Assembly (NCBI GenBank): GCA_037389465.1
Contig: JAZARR010000134.1
Coordinates: 347,599-411,598, forward strand
Length of the DNA stretch: 64,000 nucleotides
Source: Baylisascaris procyonis
Taxonomy: Eukaryota; Nematoda; Chromadorea; Rhabditida; Ascarididae
Direction: 5' to 3'
Under the pieces are notes generated by a model. The model was not told the DNA's origin. It made no database searches and saw only the letters and a program-made list of their open reading frames with translations. How positions within the stretch are numbered: position 1 is the stretch's first letter; every line of letters starts with the position of its first letter. This document shows positions 42,521-56,900 of this stretch, piece after piece. The translations under genes and the position numbers were made by a program.

Positions 42521-45500
42521 AGCTGCACCCGCGGCAGCGGGAAAGGTATGCAAATTTTTTTAACTACCGAACGCCTGTGAGTTCTCCTGAATTTAACGGA
42601 CTGGGATGAAATGTGGCCTCGGAGGTCATTCTGTAGTTTACATTATGCCTAGGAAATTCCGCATTTTAACTACAGAGTAGACAAAGGATAGGCACAGATA
42701 CACAGATAGACACACAATATATCGTCGTTGTGCAGATTTGCAGCCTAGCTTTGCAAATAGGCATGAAAAATAGTTGAGGATAGGGATGCTGTTTCAGTTG
42801 AACTTTGTGTACGGTAGAGTGAAGCAGGGGCAACAATTCTGTGGCGAAACGCATTGTTATGGAGGCGTTTCTTATGCTTCAAAAATAGCACTCACAATGT
42901 TCGTAGTAGAGCGACAAGGTTAGTGCATCGTTAGCACAGGATCAGGAGACCAGGCTTGGGCCACAGATGAGATGAAAATATGGGTGATGGGTGGTGTTGT
43001 CTTTGTTCCTCACCAATTTTCATTAAATCACTGCTAAGAATTTCCGTTGTTCTAAATTCGCACTGATGACATGGTTAGTGCGAGCGACATTGAAGACAGC
43101 TCGATTAGCCGCGCTCAGATTACAGCGTTAAAAGGATTTAGATATGTCCGATTCAGGTTCCCCAGTCACGCTTCCTTTAGCGAATGTGGTATTGGAAATT
43201 TCAGTGCAACCATTAGTGTTTTGTTTCTTACTTCCGAATTTGAGGCACTGCTAAGCAGATCTGTCACCACAGCTTTAATCCATCGCAGTAGACAACCTTC
43301 TTTTAGTGATAAATGAGTTCAGAAATAAATTACAAAATCCAAAGCTTTGAACTCTCGGCGACATGTCTCATTCTCACGATTGCAGGTAAACAACGTCGCC
43401 GACAATTGCACTTGCAACGAGATCTTCGATCTTATGCCTCCTTATAGAAAAGCCAGTTCCCCGCAAAACGTTGCAAGAAATAGAATAAACGATTGAAAGG
43501 AACTGATAAGAAGCGGTAGGTGCAATATAAAAATACCGCCTTAGGTGCAATATGCCATAAATCGTTTGAATAAGTGCAATAAATCGAATGGCGCATGTTG
43601 AAACTTCGAATGAATAAAAGCGCTAGTTGAATTGCACTTTGCCTGGCCGCATTAATAATTGTTTCACGTGGAGTGTGCGGTAGAACGATTGCGTCTCCTC
43701 GTTTTTAATATCCTTACTGATTTTTCTTCAACGTTCAAAGGAGTGCGCATGGAGAACTGATGTTGATACCTACAGAGAATATCCCACTGATAGCACGCAT
43801 AACCGAAACTTGGCAGCATAGAGATTCGAGTCACATCATTCAGCATTTTAATTACCAGTTTACCAGGTAATAAATAATTTCACTTTCAATAATGTGCGTT
43901 CGCTGAGCAATCATTTTCATGCGCAACAAATTTCAAGAGGCTCGACTTATATTCCACTTCATTACAATGTCAACAATTTATACGATCCCTTATGTGAATC
44001 TCGTTTGCACGTCTCATTTGAATTCAACTTGCGTGATGTTTTCCCGCGTAGTGGCATAATAATAAAGATTTGTGTGACATTCAACTGAAGCCTTTATCAG
44101 TACCGGTCACATTCGAAATAAACACTAAATGGTAACTGATGCCCTATTTCTTAATTAATTTCACTTCCTACACACATCTTCAGGCGTACGTAAGTACTAC
44201 AGCTTATTTCGATGCTAGATATTTTATGACATTAGCTTCAATGCTTCTCTGATTTGAAACTAGCAGATAGAAATGCATAAGCAAACATAAATGTGAGCAT
44301 TCGTACACAAAAACATGACCACTCTTTTGCAGATGTGTGTTGCATTTTGCAAACACAGATTAGTAAGACAGCAGAAAATGAGAACATAATTAATGACTCG
44401 TAAAAGTGTGAAGACACGAAAACTGGAAGAGGAAATTATAGAAATTTCACATCCAGGATTCAAATTATAAGAATGTGTCCCCATTCGTTCTCCCTTCAAG
44501 TGGAGTTCTATTAGACGCCAATTTAAATAGCGGTGCTACAACGCTGTTTTATAAGGCTAAATCCAGCGTGATATTTATAAGTTTTCGGTCTCTTCTGAAC
44601 AGATATCATGGCTCCGCCGACATATGACAAAGGATATCTGTAACTTTTGAAATTCCAAAATGCTGAAGTTGTTTTGTCTTCGATGCGACATGTAGAGGGG
44701 ATCAGAAGTGCATGTAGACGATTTTTTTGACTCTATGCGGGAAATTCGCCAAATGATTCAGAACTCGTTCCAACAGCCATCAACATCAAAAACTCTGACT
44801 GAAATACCTTACTCCGACTCCGTTCTATTAGCCTACAGTAACTCTTAGATCAGTTTGCCAAATTGCAGTCCCAGTCAGAATTGGTCTGTGAGCGCGGAAG
44901 AGCCCTCACTAATCCCAACTGAGCTACTGCAGCATCCCCTTTTTAGAGTAGCACACAGCTGCCGTTCGGCGAGTAAACTTTATGAATCGCATGCCAATTT
45001 GCTATGCTAACTTTCAATATTAGAGCATTTTTGCGATACCTGTTGAGTGGCCGATCGAGAAAGTGTTATATAAGAGAGAACACTTACGGCGCAGGAAATA
45101 CCTTATTTTATATGGGGTATCCTTCGAGAGCGCAACTGCACACTTTTGAATGGAAACTAAGGAAGCATCAAGAAGAAGGGAATGAGAACCAGGATCAGAA
45201 TGACTGGAAAAATCCTTGGCAACTGGTGACTTCATCAAAGTTGGTAAAAAAGTCGTCTGGTCGAATGAACGAACGAACGAATTCGTTTGATGCAACAGGG
45301 CTTGCTATTCTCATGCATACGATATAAATCGCTAAGAAGAAAGCTTTTCTGAGATAGCTTATGGCCTTACTTTCATATCATTCATGCTTCGGATGTTATT
45401 TTCACATGGAAACTGAAGGCCGGAAACGTTAAAGGGTCAAATCGTATGGAAGCAGATTGCTGCTATCTCTATATGTGAAATCGGAATGAAGAAATTAATA

Positions 45501-45584
45501 CCAACTGCCTATGTTTTTGGAGCATTTTAAAGGGTTAAAAAGTAATGGCAAAGGAAGGTGGTCAGTGATGTGCATCGTGTGGCA

Positions 45585-45641
45585 ACAAAGAATGCGATTA
45601 TCGACAAAGAATGCGATAGTCAACAAAGACTGCGATAGTCG
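45585..45641. repeat. Three tandem 19-bp units
   Basis: Three head-to-tail copies of ACAAAGAATGCGATAGTCG, with one or two mismatches per copy, followed by single-copy DNA. Confidence 0.7.
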
Positions 45642-45760
45642 CAATTGCTCATTCGCTTATCTAGGAACACAAAACTTAATCGTTATTGCCAGTCACTTCA
45701 TTCATCTAGCAGCAGGATAAATCAATGCGGTCTCCATCAATGCTAGCAGTTCACCAGTTA

Positions 45761-46073
45761 ATTCATCAAAATTCTCCTCTGATAAGGTGAGTTTCATTCA
45801 TCAAAATTCTCCTTTTGAAGATGTTGGGCTGATAGTATTGAGTTTTAGAAGCTCATTCCTCAATTTAAATTTCACTCAGAATAAGCGAAAAGGCACAGAA
45901 CTTCCCATTTTTCTGACTAGAGGAAAGAACGAATAAACCGCTAAAGTAAGAGAAGTGTGCTAGATAAAATGGTGTTCAGTTGGGTGGCACTATCTCATGC
46001 TAGAGAAAACGCAGAATAATCCCTTCACAGTACTTCAGTACTCAACGTTTTCTTCACAGTACTCAACGTTTTC
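45761..46073. repeat. Two small direct-repeat pairs
   Basis: ATTCATCAAAATTCTCCT occurs at 45,761 and again at 45,796. CAGTACTCAACGTTTTC occurs at 46,036-46,052 and 46,057-46,073. Both look like slippage or short duplication products. Confidence 0.6.
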
Positions 46074-49000
46074 CCGCTTAAAGCTTGCTGTGCAGTTGTA
46101 TTGCAACTGTTTAATGGTAACAAGTCATATATTCAACCTTCTTTTGAAATCCGCAAAAGGAGCTTTCATTATTTAATCGATAAAAATAAAGGCTACGACA
46201 TGCAAAATGAGGGTCCTGTCCAAATACAATCTCTTTCTCAAAAAGGTTCATTGTCCAGGTGCCTTCAAGCACTATTTCTGGAAAGTCACATCTGCACAAA
46301 ACACTGTGCAGTGACAAGTTCATCTTCGCTTAAAACTTAGAAACATTTACACACCGTGTAGAGCTCATATATTCGACCTGATTTTTTTGCATTTACAGCT
46401 CATCTATAATTTATGCTTTTGAATTATGTTGCTTATCTTTCGTTACCATATTAAAATGGCATTTATCGAGTCCATGCAGGTTTTGTTTATTGGATAAGTG
46501 ATTTGGGTTTGCTTTGTACTACAAAAATTGAGCGTATCTGCAAGCAGACCGCCGGCTTTATTTAACGAATTATAGTTTAGCCAGCAACTTGAGAGCAGGT
46601 CTTAAAAAATGAACTATAAAAGCGCTTTGACTTTTCACACAGATTTTTCAGAAAAACTAATGGGATAATAAACGGAGCCAATCAAATCGTTCATAAATTT
46701 TCGTGAACTTTTGAAATTTTTACCGAAAAATATTCAACCAGTTAAATCACGCAGGATTTTTTCTGAAGAAATGATTAAATGATTCAAATTTTTTCAAGAG
46801 AAATTGCCAGAAACGGTATCTCTGCTTGTCTGTGCATAAATATGATCACAAAAGCTCTAGACTGCCAGTGTAGCTAGTCATATAGACACAGACTTAGTGC
46901 TCAACTTTACTTATAGCATTCTTCACTATGCCTATTTCCCTCTTATTTTAGCGGTCGCCTCGCTCAAGACTGAAATAGAGAAGAATAAAAAGGCATCGAG
47001 AAAGCGTCATCTCATCTAAATTTCAAAACCTTCAACGCTAATAACACTATCCAAGACTAAAGAATGCGAGTTATTGAGCTCGCATTCAAAAGTTCATAAA
47101 TTCATGGCTTTGTAATAATCCTCATTAATTAAAGAAAGGCACCAAATAAAGGGCGTAATATCACTAATAAAAAGAAAGGTAACAAATGGCAGCATTTTGT
47201 TATGTTGATGATTCTGAGGGAGCGATGTATTAGAAATTGCTTATATATAGAAACACCTCTATTGGCTACGAGCATTATTAAAGTCATACTATTCCCAGCT
47301 GACTTTTCCCACTCATGTCGTCAATGATCTCACAGAGTGCCTTGGAATTTCAGAGTCTTTAATGCAAACGCATCATCACGTCGGAGTGATATCGATGAAA
47401 GTAGAAATATGTGAACAAGAAATCTGTAGGCTAACTTATACGATTTTTCCATATAGTTAAGTGAGAAATCCAAAAGAGGATTGAGATATTTCCACACGCG
47501 AGTAGAATATAAAATGAAGCAATATAGATCTTCAAATGCGGTAAACATGAGAGGCGGGAGTGCCCCTAAATTTTGCGTCAACAGGAAACCGGATGATGTG
47601 CATATGTGTTTATATCAATATTTGAAAATCATCACTTTTAAGAACAGACATAAATATTTGGCCAGATCCGTGGACTGAGATTTTATTCCGAAGAAGAGTG
47701 ATGAAGGCAGGAGTAATCTCTTCCTCTTCCATCCTTAATCCCTGGATGGAGCAAACGCATTGGAAGAAAATAGGCTTCAAGAAAATACCAAATAAGGTGA
47801 AGAAAAATGTCATTACGATTATAGTGAGAAAGATATTGCTTATGGACGCTTTGAAAATTGAAAGTAAAAAAAATTAAATTGGTTGAAGTGCGCTGAAATA
47901 ATTCTAGCTAAACTACTTCGGACAGAAGAGGCAATTCAATAGAGCTGCAAAAAAAGTCGTTATTGGAAGTGCATACATGATAAATCCTAAGTGCGCACCA
48001 TTGTGCGTCTCATTAGTTTAAGACGAAGGAGCGATCGTCAATAAAATATCGAAATTACATCACTTCAAGTTTAGTGTCTTTTTCATATAATGATGCTTCC
48101 GTATTATCCGCAAAGATAACTTCCGATGAATGCATTGAATTGAATTTGAATGTCGTATAATGCGAATTCATAAATTATCCTTAGATAATGCTGATTGGGG
48201 GATTTGAATAACGACTAAGATGAGGGAAACGATGTGAGTATAGAATTGCAATTTGCATATCACCTTATACTTGAATAATCTTCCCGTCGTATATTGGCCA
48301 TGAGAAACTCACTCGCCTTTTCTCATAAATCAATTAATGAAGGAAGGAAAAAGTATGGAGCGTATCCATTCCTCAACAACATTCACGGTACAAAGAAGTT
48401 ATGACTACACTCGAGTGAATTTTTTAATTATCCCCTTCTTAACATCGAATGGCCAAAAAGGAGCTATTTCAAAATGAACATTTGTCAAATATGGCATACG
48501 GTGAAACAGTTTCAGTTAGCATTCATTGACACAGCTCTTCGTGGAGTTCATCGTTTGCGATTCTTACAAACGCTGAATTTAACTAAGCAGAAAGTATTAT
48601 GCAACCAGTAGGCGACAACTTTCGACCAGCAGGTTCAGAAGAGAAAACGAATCAGATCACAACATCAATCTCGCAGAGGCTAATAATAATGCCGACACAA
48701 TCAGTATATTTTACAAATCAGTGGTGATCCCATCGAATCCTCCGTGGACTCGTCCTTCAATAAAGAAAAAGAGCGCTCTACAAAATAAAAATACTAGCGA
48801 AATACTAAATTTTCCATAAAGCCCATAATAAATTTTGAGAAACCTCCGTCTCAGCAAATACTAACATTTTCGCGCTAAGACTCATCAAAGCAAACGAGAG
48901 AACGATATCATCGCTTCTGTAAAAAAAGATTTAAAAAGGTGCTAGCCTGATTGATCACCGTGATCATAATTCTCTCTGCTAAACATGTCAAGCGCCAAAG

Positions 49001-52000
49001 AAGTTTCTCAAAAATAAGAACTTGGATTAGGCATTTCTCGAATATTTGTGGCTAAATGGACACACACACATTAATGTTGAGACTTGTACACGACAGAAAC
49101 TGTTTTGGAGTGCACCTGGTCTATCGTTTTATTGCATCAATGAGTCATTGCGGCGAATTTTGCGAGCACGATTCACAAAGGCAACGGGAATTTGTTTGGT
49201 CGCTCTTTGCAGTTAAATACACACTGACTTAATTAAGGCCTCCCGATTGAAGCAGCGATCATGAGGTTTCACCTCAAAGAAAGTCTCTATCGATGGGGTT
49301 CGAAATTACGAGTGTAAAGTTATTCAAAGAGCATTTCCAAACAACAACTTAAAATAATACTGTAGAAGCATCAGCAGTTCGTAGGCGTTATTCACCGCGA
49401 TGACCCGTTGCGTGATTCTTCGTTGTGCATGCACATAAGAAATTTATGCATACCAAATGGTATAACCATAAACATTTTCTTAGGGCATTTTTGACACAGG
49501 ATGGCTATATCGCAAGTATGCGAAAAAATACAGAATCCATTTGATATTACACCACGTTGCCGGTAATATCTATAAAAGCATTTTATCTGTCATATGTGGG
49601 CACATTTTAAAGAAATGCTGATTGCTAAGGTGATAAAAATGGCCCAAATCCCAGTTCATTGTATTCAGAACTTCATAGGTAAATAAATTGTTCTATAAAA
49701 GCCCCATAGAGGAAGCGCTGGAAGTATTTAGCCACATATCTTCTCCTTTGAATTGGAGCAGAGAACAAAATTGCCCTATGCTTCTACCTTTTCTCCCACA
49801 ACTGATGAAACTTGACAGCCGTTCTCTGAATTTACTGACACGACAAAAAAACTTTATCGCTAGCATCAAATTCAGATGCAGAGACCGGGTGTGCTTGACA
49901 GTTTGGATTATAAATAACGCTGCCGAGGAATTTAATGACGTTAAATTCGTGAACAAAGTCATTAAAATATGTACATATAAACAGCAATAATCACATCAGA
50001 TATTTCTCTCATGTATACTTCCTGGCTGCCTAAACGTATAGCATTGGTGGAGTAATGCGCCTGCTTCGGCCAAGTGCAGTACCAGTAGAATGACCTTTTT
50101 GAGGAGATGTTGGTCCTTAAAAGCAGCGGCTGAATTTCGAATGCCGAACTCGAAAAGTCGACTGTGGTGAAACGCAGAAATGTTTTCGTACTGGATTAAG
50201 AAATTTTAAAGTGAGGTGGTGAACAAAATACTTCAAGAGGGTCAGCAACATAATGGTTAACGCATTACAGCCTGCCGGGCCAAGCGATTAACCAAAACGT
50301 TTTGTTTAGAAAGATGAAACGCTTTTTATTGGCTTCTTTTAGGAAATCGGCTATATAAATGTTCGGCAAAAATTCTTTCGTATGCAGCACTTGTCGTAAT
50401 AAAGAGCAAAATTGATAAGATGGTCCGCAAACTAATCAGTATATTTAACTCTCAGCAAGTCAAAACAAAGGTCGATCGACTGAAAAGAGGTCGTAACAAA
50501 GTTGGATCGGCCATCAACTTTTTACGCAGGTCAGTGATGTTGAAGGGATTTTAATACTGATCCCGGGAAGGCGATTTCTATAGACGGTGGATGCCGAGAG
50601 GCAATAGACAACGGGATGGAACGTGAAAGCCATAGTGTGAGAAAAAGTTGAGCAGCAACGATGAAGACCATCAGCAGTAAACTTTTCACTGTCACGCCTT
50701 TTGTAGCTGACGGATTGAACTGAAGTCACCGCATGAATAGACTCACGCATAAATATATGCATAGAACTATAATGCGCAGCACGAGAAAAAGTAACTTGGG
50801 ATGGTAAACAAACCGAAAGTCACCTTCGGTAAACGCTGGATAGGGCAATGAGTGATCCAGACTAGGCAATGCAATTTTCAAGATATCCAGCGCATATCTA
50901 ACCGCTCAGACTTTCATCAACAGCTGCTGCTTTTCTCTAGGCTGCACACTCCACTCAAACTATACTGCATGAATGCATGATTCCACCACGAATCTCAATA
51001 TCACTTGATGTGAAACACAAACTTTTTCTTGAATATGAGCTAGCTTGTAGCATAAAACGTTCGTACGGGATGGGACTGGCTAGAAATAACCTAGAAGAAC
51101 CATTGAGCACAAACCAGATTGTAAGAATTGCTCGAAAATACTTACAAAGGTGGGATGAATTGATTGTTTTAGAAAACAGCAAAGGAATTTAAGTGAAGTG
51201 AAGTTTGCAAATATATATCATAATGAAGCAACTTCTAGGCACTCATGGGTGCTTTATTATGTGGTGGATGGGCCTATTTGGTAGCAAGCAACATACTTTT
51301 GCAACTTAATGTATTCATGAGTGACAAGAGTTCCAGTACGCAGCGTTACGAGAACAGGTTGAGAGGTATTCTAATTCGTTGGGCATAGTGAAGAAGCTTG
51401 TTATGCTCGAAGTATGAACGCTGTAGGCGTAGAAGGAAGGGAGCATGAACGTTAACGTAATGAAAAATTTTCACAATTTACAAACAGCGGTGGTTCTATT
51501 ATTTGCAATGCGGCAGTGATGCGAAGACTTCTAAGCGGAGATCCTACGGTGGGTCAAAGGACTTCATTACGAGGGTTCGGTCTTATAGGACATTTTTGAT
51601 ATCCTCATGCTCCGTACATCCACCTATTGCATTGTGCGGCGACCTGCGCTTCCAGTAGGGACTGTTCTAACGAATACTGGAAGCAACTTTCTTAATTAAA
51701 AGTGCACGTGAAGATGCAATAATGACCACTTGTCGATTAGCCTGACTACTGGAAATGAATTATAAAGATGAATTTACAGACAGATCGGTCGTTGCAGTAG
51801 ATCACGTTTGAGAAGCGTCGAAAGTTAGCGCTGGAAATTTTACGTCCTACTAGGCATAGGAATTATGCAATTCCGAGATATGTGATAATCATCAGAGCCA
51901 GAACTCCTCTTTCAGTGAATTCAATGAAGTGCACTCCCGCGTTTGTTCATATTCTGTTGAGAATGACGTAGATGCATTTTTTCGTGTGTTCACTGCCCTT

Positions 52001-53685
52001 GATCGAGCACGTATTCGTTTGCATGCGCTTGATGTCTATTGTTTGTCGTCCCTCACAGACAATGGCCGTCTTCGATTCGGTGCTTGTGGCATTCGACTAG
52101 ACAGCATAAGTGATTGTTGGAATTAGCTAGTGAATAATTCACAGCTGTCAATAATTTCCCAAATGGAAATTAATGCTTAATGAATATTATGAGTCTAGAG
52201 CATTTTCAAGCCCAAAAAATTACTTAAGTCACATATTAGAAAGATTCGCAAATGATGTCGATTTCAGTGACGAGACTATTGAAGACACTGAACAGAATGC
52301 TGAGCAAGAACGTAAATATACATGAGATGAAAATTACAATGAAGAAGTTTGAAACCTTTTCAATGATTTCACACGTCGTCCATTTCGAAACAGTTTGTGT
52401 CGCATATTTATATTGCGGAGTGGTAATTTCTGCATCGTAACGTCCAGTTCCTATAAGAGCGACTATAGCGGTGAAGCATAATGTTTCTATGGTTGGAATT
52501 TCTATGCATGCAAGAGATACTGATGGAACTTTCGACCCAACAAGACACTCTTTTATGAAGAATTAAGTCATAAACCTTAAGTTCAACAAACGCAATAAAG
52601 TTACATCTCAACACCAACGGCGGCAATCTTATGCGGTTCCCTTCAAATAATGTTCCCAGCTATAACCTAAATTCTTCAAAACCATCAAATCAGGCAAGTG
52701 AACATCCATTAAATGTCCAACGAGGACGAAGACAGGCAACAGGTGTTGGCTCCTCAGTTTCTTTTGCAGACAATTGAAATTCTGCGGTGCCGGTTGTTCT
52801 CCTAAGCTTATATTTTCGAGGTCCGCAATCAAACGTCTTCTGAACATCAAAGCAACCGAAATTCCACTTTCAGTCCCAAGTTTCAGGGAGTTACGACAAT
52901 CGAGATTTCTCCACCTGCGATCTCATTAGAAAACTCAATTTTTCCTCCTAATCAACGAGGTATCGTGACGGTGGGACGCGCGAGTCCTGCTCTCGTGTTT
53001 TGTCTCGGCGAATTTATTACTAAAGTTTCAGGTGAGCGGATAGAGGTGGAGCGGCAGGGAAGACGTCAGCGCGTTCTTGCTGACTTCTTATTTTTTCATT
53101 TATTCTCTTCTTCTTGAAGCCATTAATCCATCTCCATTCGGCGAGACATAGAAAGACGATAAATGATCCTTGCGCTCTTTGGCCTCATCAATAGCGTCGG
53201 TGTAAAAAGTTTAGTCAACAATATCTCATTGATGCGGTTTGCGATGCAGCCTGATAATACGGCAGTAGTTTTCTTCCACTTCATTACATTCAAGCTCATA
53301 CCTTTTCTTTGCTCTTCCATTATTATCCCATTTTGGCGATTTCTGACGGAGACGTGCACATTCGATGTATGTATGGGCTCGCACTCTTTTCCCTGCTTCT
53401 CGAGCTTCTCTCCCGTCCGCATGTTCTTGCATTTAAGCTGCATCACATCTAGTATCATCAAGCAAGATAATCCCGCTTAATAGCCAAGGAATTGCTGCTA
53501 GCAGCTAATGAAATTGGTCGACCAGGTAAACGGCAGGTAGAAGCATAAATTTTACCAGCTTGTTTAGCATAAGTACTTCTTCACTCGATGGTAAAGCGAG
53601 CAAAGTTTTTAAGTTTATATGTCGATATCACAATTCGAATGTGATGGATCAATTTGAAAGGTAAAACGACCGATATCTTAAGATT

Positions 53686-53980
53686 ACTCGCCCTCTAGTT
53701 GACTATCGGCCAATTAGCCTATGTGCTTGGTTTCAATGCTGTCCAAAAAGTGTACGTTTAGCCAGATATTTCAGCCAACAGTGTCAACGCTTCCACTTAG
53801 TCAGCATGCATTTAGCGATTGCCATTCCACACCTATTACCATTGTTGCAACTTGCAAGCATATTCTCGAGTATTTTGAAGGTGGTCAGCTTACCTACACG
53901 CTCCAACTATGTGTTCAAAACGATCGTGGTACTGTGGACCCCAACCTTCTTTCACACTGCTTTAATTACGAAATTTCCCC
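53686..53980 (+). pseudogene. Decayed non-LTR (jockey/CR1-like) reverse transcriptase fragment
   Basis: The frame starts with VDYRPISL, the hallmark opening of LINE reverse transcriptases. After a 1-nt shift it continues as CLVSMLSKKC and LPLSQHAFSDCHST, matching the usual S-x-x-SK-x-x-E and QHGF-x4-ST pattern. A degraded DRGTVDPNLLSHCF then stands where the catalytic KAFD-V--LL block should be. The catalytic Asp region is altered and the piece is under 300 bp, so it is a relic. No 5' endonuclease or 3' tail was identified nearby. Confidence 0.6.
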
Positions 53981-56900
53981 AGTAACATTGTTGGAAAGCC
54001 ACAATAACAAGAAACTTGTCAGTGAAATCAGCCACTTGCAATCAAATGTAATACGCGCGCTGCAAAAGTAGGCTTACCATTAAGAGCTGTGCTTTATCTT
54101 CCTCCTCCTCTCCAGTTTTCTTGTTCTCGCTGACTTCTGTTTATTCTCTCAGTAGGAATGGGATATACATTTGCCAGCGACGCACAGCCGATATATATAG
54201 CGTTTTTGGGGACCAGCAGCAATAAGGGGCACCCAAATGAATCAGGATTTTAGAGTAATTTGTGGGATTTATGGAGAGAAACTGATGAGGCCAAACTGGA
54301 AAAAGACTATCACAACAAAATACGAATTAGTGCAGCATCTATCGAAAACACACCTCGAAATAGTGTTTGCGATGAGAGATACAACGAGCAGAATAGAATC
54401 CTTGATAAGAAATTTTGACCTTTATTTCTTCTCAAGCATTCCTTTCGTAACATTTTCAGCAAAATTCCCAACAATATCTCATTTACCAGTTATAGGATAT
54501 TAGAATGCAGAAGCATGCACGAGTAAACATAATCTTTCAGCACTTCCATTTTAACAAATATAAGACTGCTCGTAGCACTAACGATGAACGCAAGCGATGA
54601 ACATTTGCCATCCATCAAAATACAATCAACTAAGGCTTGCGAGTGATTAACGACTAAAGGAAGCACGAGCACACAATCTCTTCTAAATAGCAGCATTATT
54701 GCACTGAGATTAATGCACTGCCTCGAAATGAAACGAATACTATTGTGCTTTCATAGGGAAAATGGACGAAAGGAAGTCCATTCTTTTCCTGAAAACTCTT
54801 ATGAAATCTGTTAACCGGAGACGACAACTATATACGCACAATCAATAAAACTGTTATGGATCAGAGAATGCTTCAGTACTGTGCTGTTGAGCCGCTTAAC
54901 TCGCAACATCGTCCATGCATCCAGCGCATTCAGATGACGATTTAGCAGCAATCCTTTTGACTTGCTCATGTTGAGTATGGAGCGATGCATATTTGCCAAG
55001 TGCCGTTAATGAAATAAATTTTAGAAATTTCATAATATTTTACACTTGCAGCTTTAACGAGACAAGACAACGCCATGATGGGTCTTGCAAACACAATTTT
55101 GAAAGATTGTAAGGATTCTAGTGGCTCGTTCAAGAGAGGACTTTTATGTACTGGATGCATCGATCAATATGAACCCAAAACGTAATTGCTGCCGAAAGAG
55201 GAATTAAAACCTCCGAGACAAATTCCATCCTTGCAAGCATTGCGTTTTCAACATCGCTGACAATGCTGTTTTTATATTTCCAAGTTCCTACTTGCCAACA
55301 ACGATCCATTCATGTAGTCAAAATGAGAAACGCTGAAATTCATTAAGAATTTTTTGAAACTGAATCATAAAGGAAGCGTGTCAAGTAATTCACATTAAAA
55401 AGTACTCAAATCAGAAGCATAAGGGAGCGAAGGTCGCACATCCGAGAGCAACTCCCCTAAACAGTAGGGTATGCGATTTTCGCAAAAGTTTTTTCGCACT
55501 TCATCTCGGGTGGGAAATGTGCCGTGAAGCACGCACTTCCAATCGTAAACATCGTACACATGTGTGCAAAATAAGATGATGAGTTGATGAGACATGCTTA
55601 ATAGGAAATGCGATCGAGCGTGATTGTTTCAGCTACTTAATGCCCCTTTAAAGAATGCTCGCTGAGTGGTTTTCATTGGATGGATCGAATTAATTATTAA
55701 GCAACTTTACTATAGTCTGCACGTGAAATGAGTCGTTGCATCAGCAACAGAAAGCATAATAAAAGAAACATCCGGCGCAACTGTCAAATGCGTTACATTT
55801 AAGTGAAGCTCATTTTGGCATGAAGATAAGTAGAACTGAAAAAAGAACGATCCAATGAAGAGCCATGCTTAAATGACGCCACTTCTCCATCATGAAAAAA
55901 GAGGAATGCCGCAATGAACCATTGAATGTTGTAGTATTAGACAGCATCGCATAGCGAATTTAAAAACATAATCAGCAAACTTAAACGGCAAGAAATCGAA
56001 AATAAAATTGGATTTCTTTGTTTATCAATTCCACCTGATGCCTAACAGACCTAAAGTATGGGGCAAGTGATATACGCAAATAGCCTTAAGGAGCAAAAGT
56101 AGCAATGCCCGAGAAGGCGCGAGACAGTCACGGGCAAGCTAAACAGCACTATGAGGCAATATGTCGCAGATACATTGCTCTTTTCTAGTTTCGGCGCATT
56201 TTAAGCACTTCCACAAACTTTCATCTGAAATGTGCGTTACGAAAAGGCCATATATCCGGATATTTATACGTCTAAATATGTGCGTGTCTCTTTTTCTATT
56301 TGGCTATCTGTCAGTTTGAACTTGGCAATAGTTTAATCTAAGTTCTGGAATTTAGAGGATATATCAATGTGATATCAAGTTTAGCGCCTTCTCATAAACA
56401 GTTGCATTTGACCTCAACACTGCTTGCTTTGAGGGGCTGGAAACCTCAACTCTGCAGATGAGCTCATCGCAGCAAACTGCTTAATGCATTTTTTTTTTTA
56501 CATGAACCGGGTTAAGCGTGATAGACGAAGAGCATGATAGAAAAGATGATACGACATGTAATTTTGTAACCCATCCCCTCAAAGCAAGCGGTGTCCTTGA
56601 TAATGAAGCACGCGCATAATCCACCCAAGTAACAGCACAGCGAGTCGATTCGTACGAATATAGTGTGAATCACCACTTTTTGAATAGATAAAGTATGCTG
56701 TCATAAGGCGAATACAAATTTTTAGCCAATTATAGGCGCTAAAAATTACTTTACAATTCGACGAGTTATGACAGATCGCCTTTACTGATTGCAGCTTCCG
56801 TGGTTTCCAAGTTTAAACCGTTGCTTAAGTAGAAAGGTAGGCGAAAAAACAAGTAGGTACCTACATGGACATGCACACATTTGCGAGACACGCATGTACA

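Larger units (their letters stand above)
42521..53685. other. Long AT-rich stretch without a recognised gene
   Basis: About 11 kb in which I could not support any gene. Open frames are short and scattered on both strands. A weak LINE-like stretch (PPWTRPSIKKKS, near 48,740-48,775) may be a fragment of the region before a non-LTR reverse transcriptase. Small direct repeats are listed separately. Introns of an unseen gene cannot be excluded. Confidence 0.35.

Noticed and set aside
49688..49990. A 100-codon frame in the right half
   Set aside because: No recognisable motif, and an 89-codon frame overlaps it on the other strand. Probably chance.
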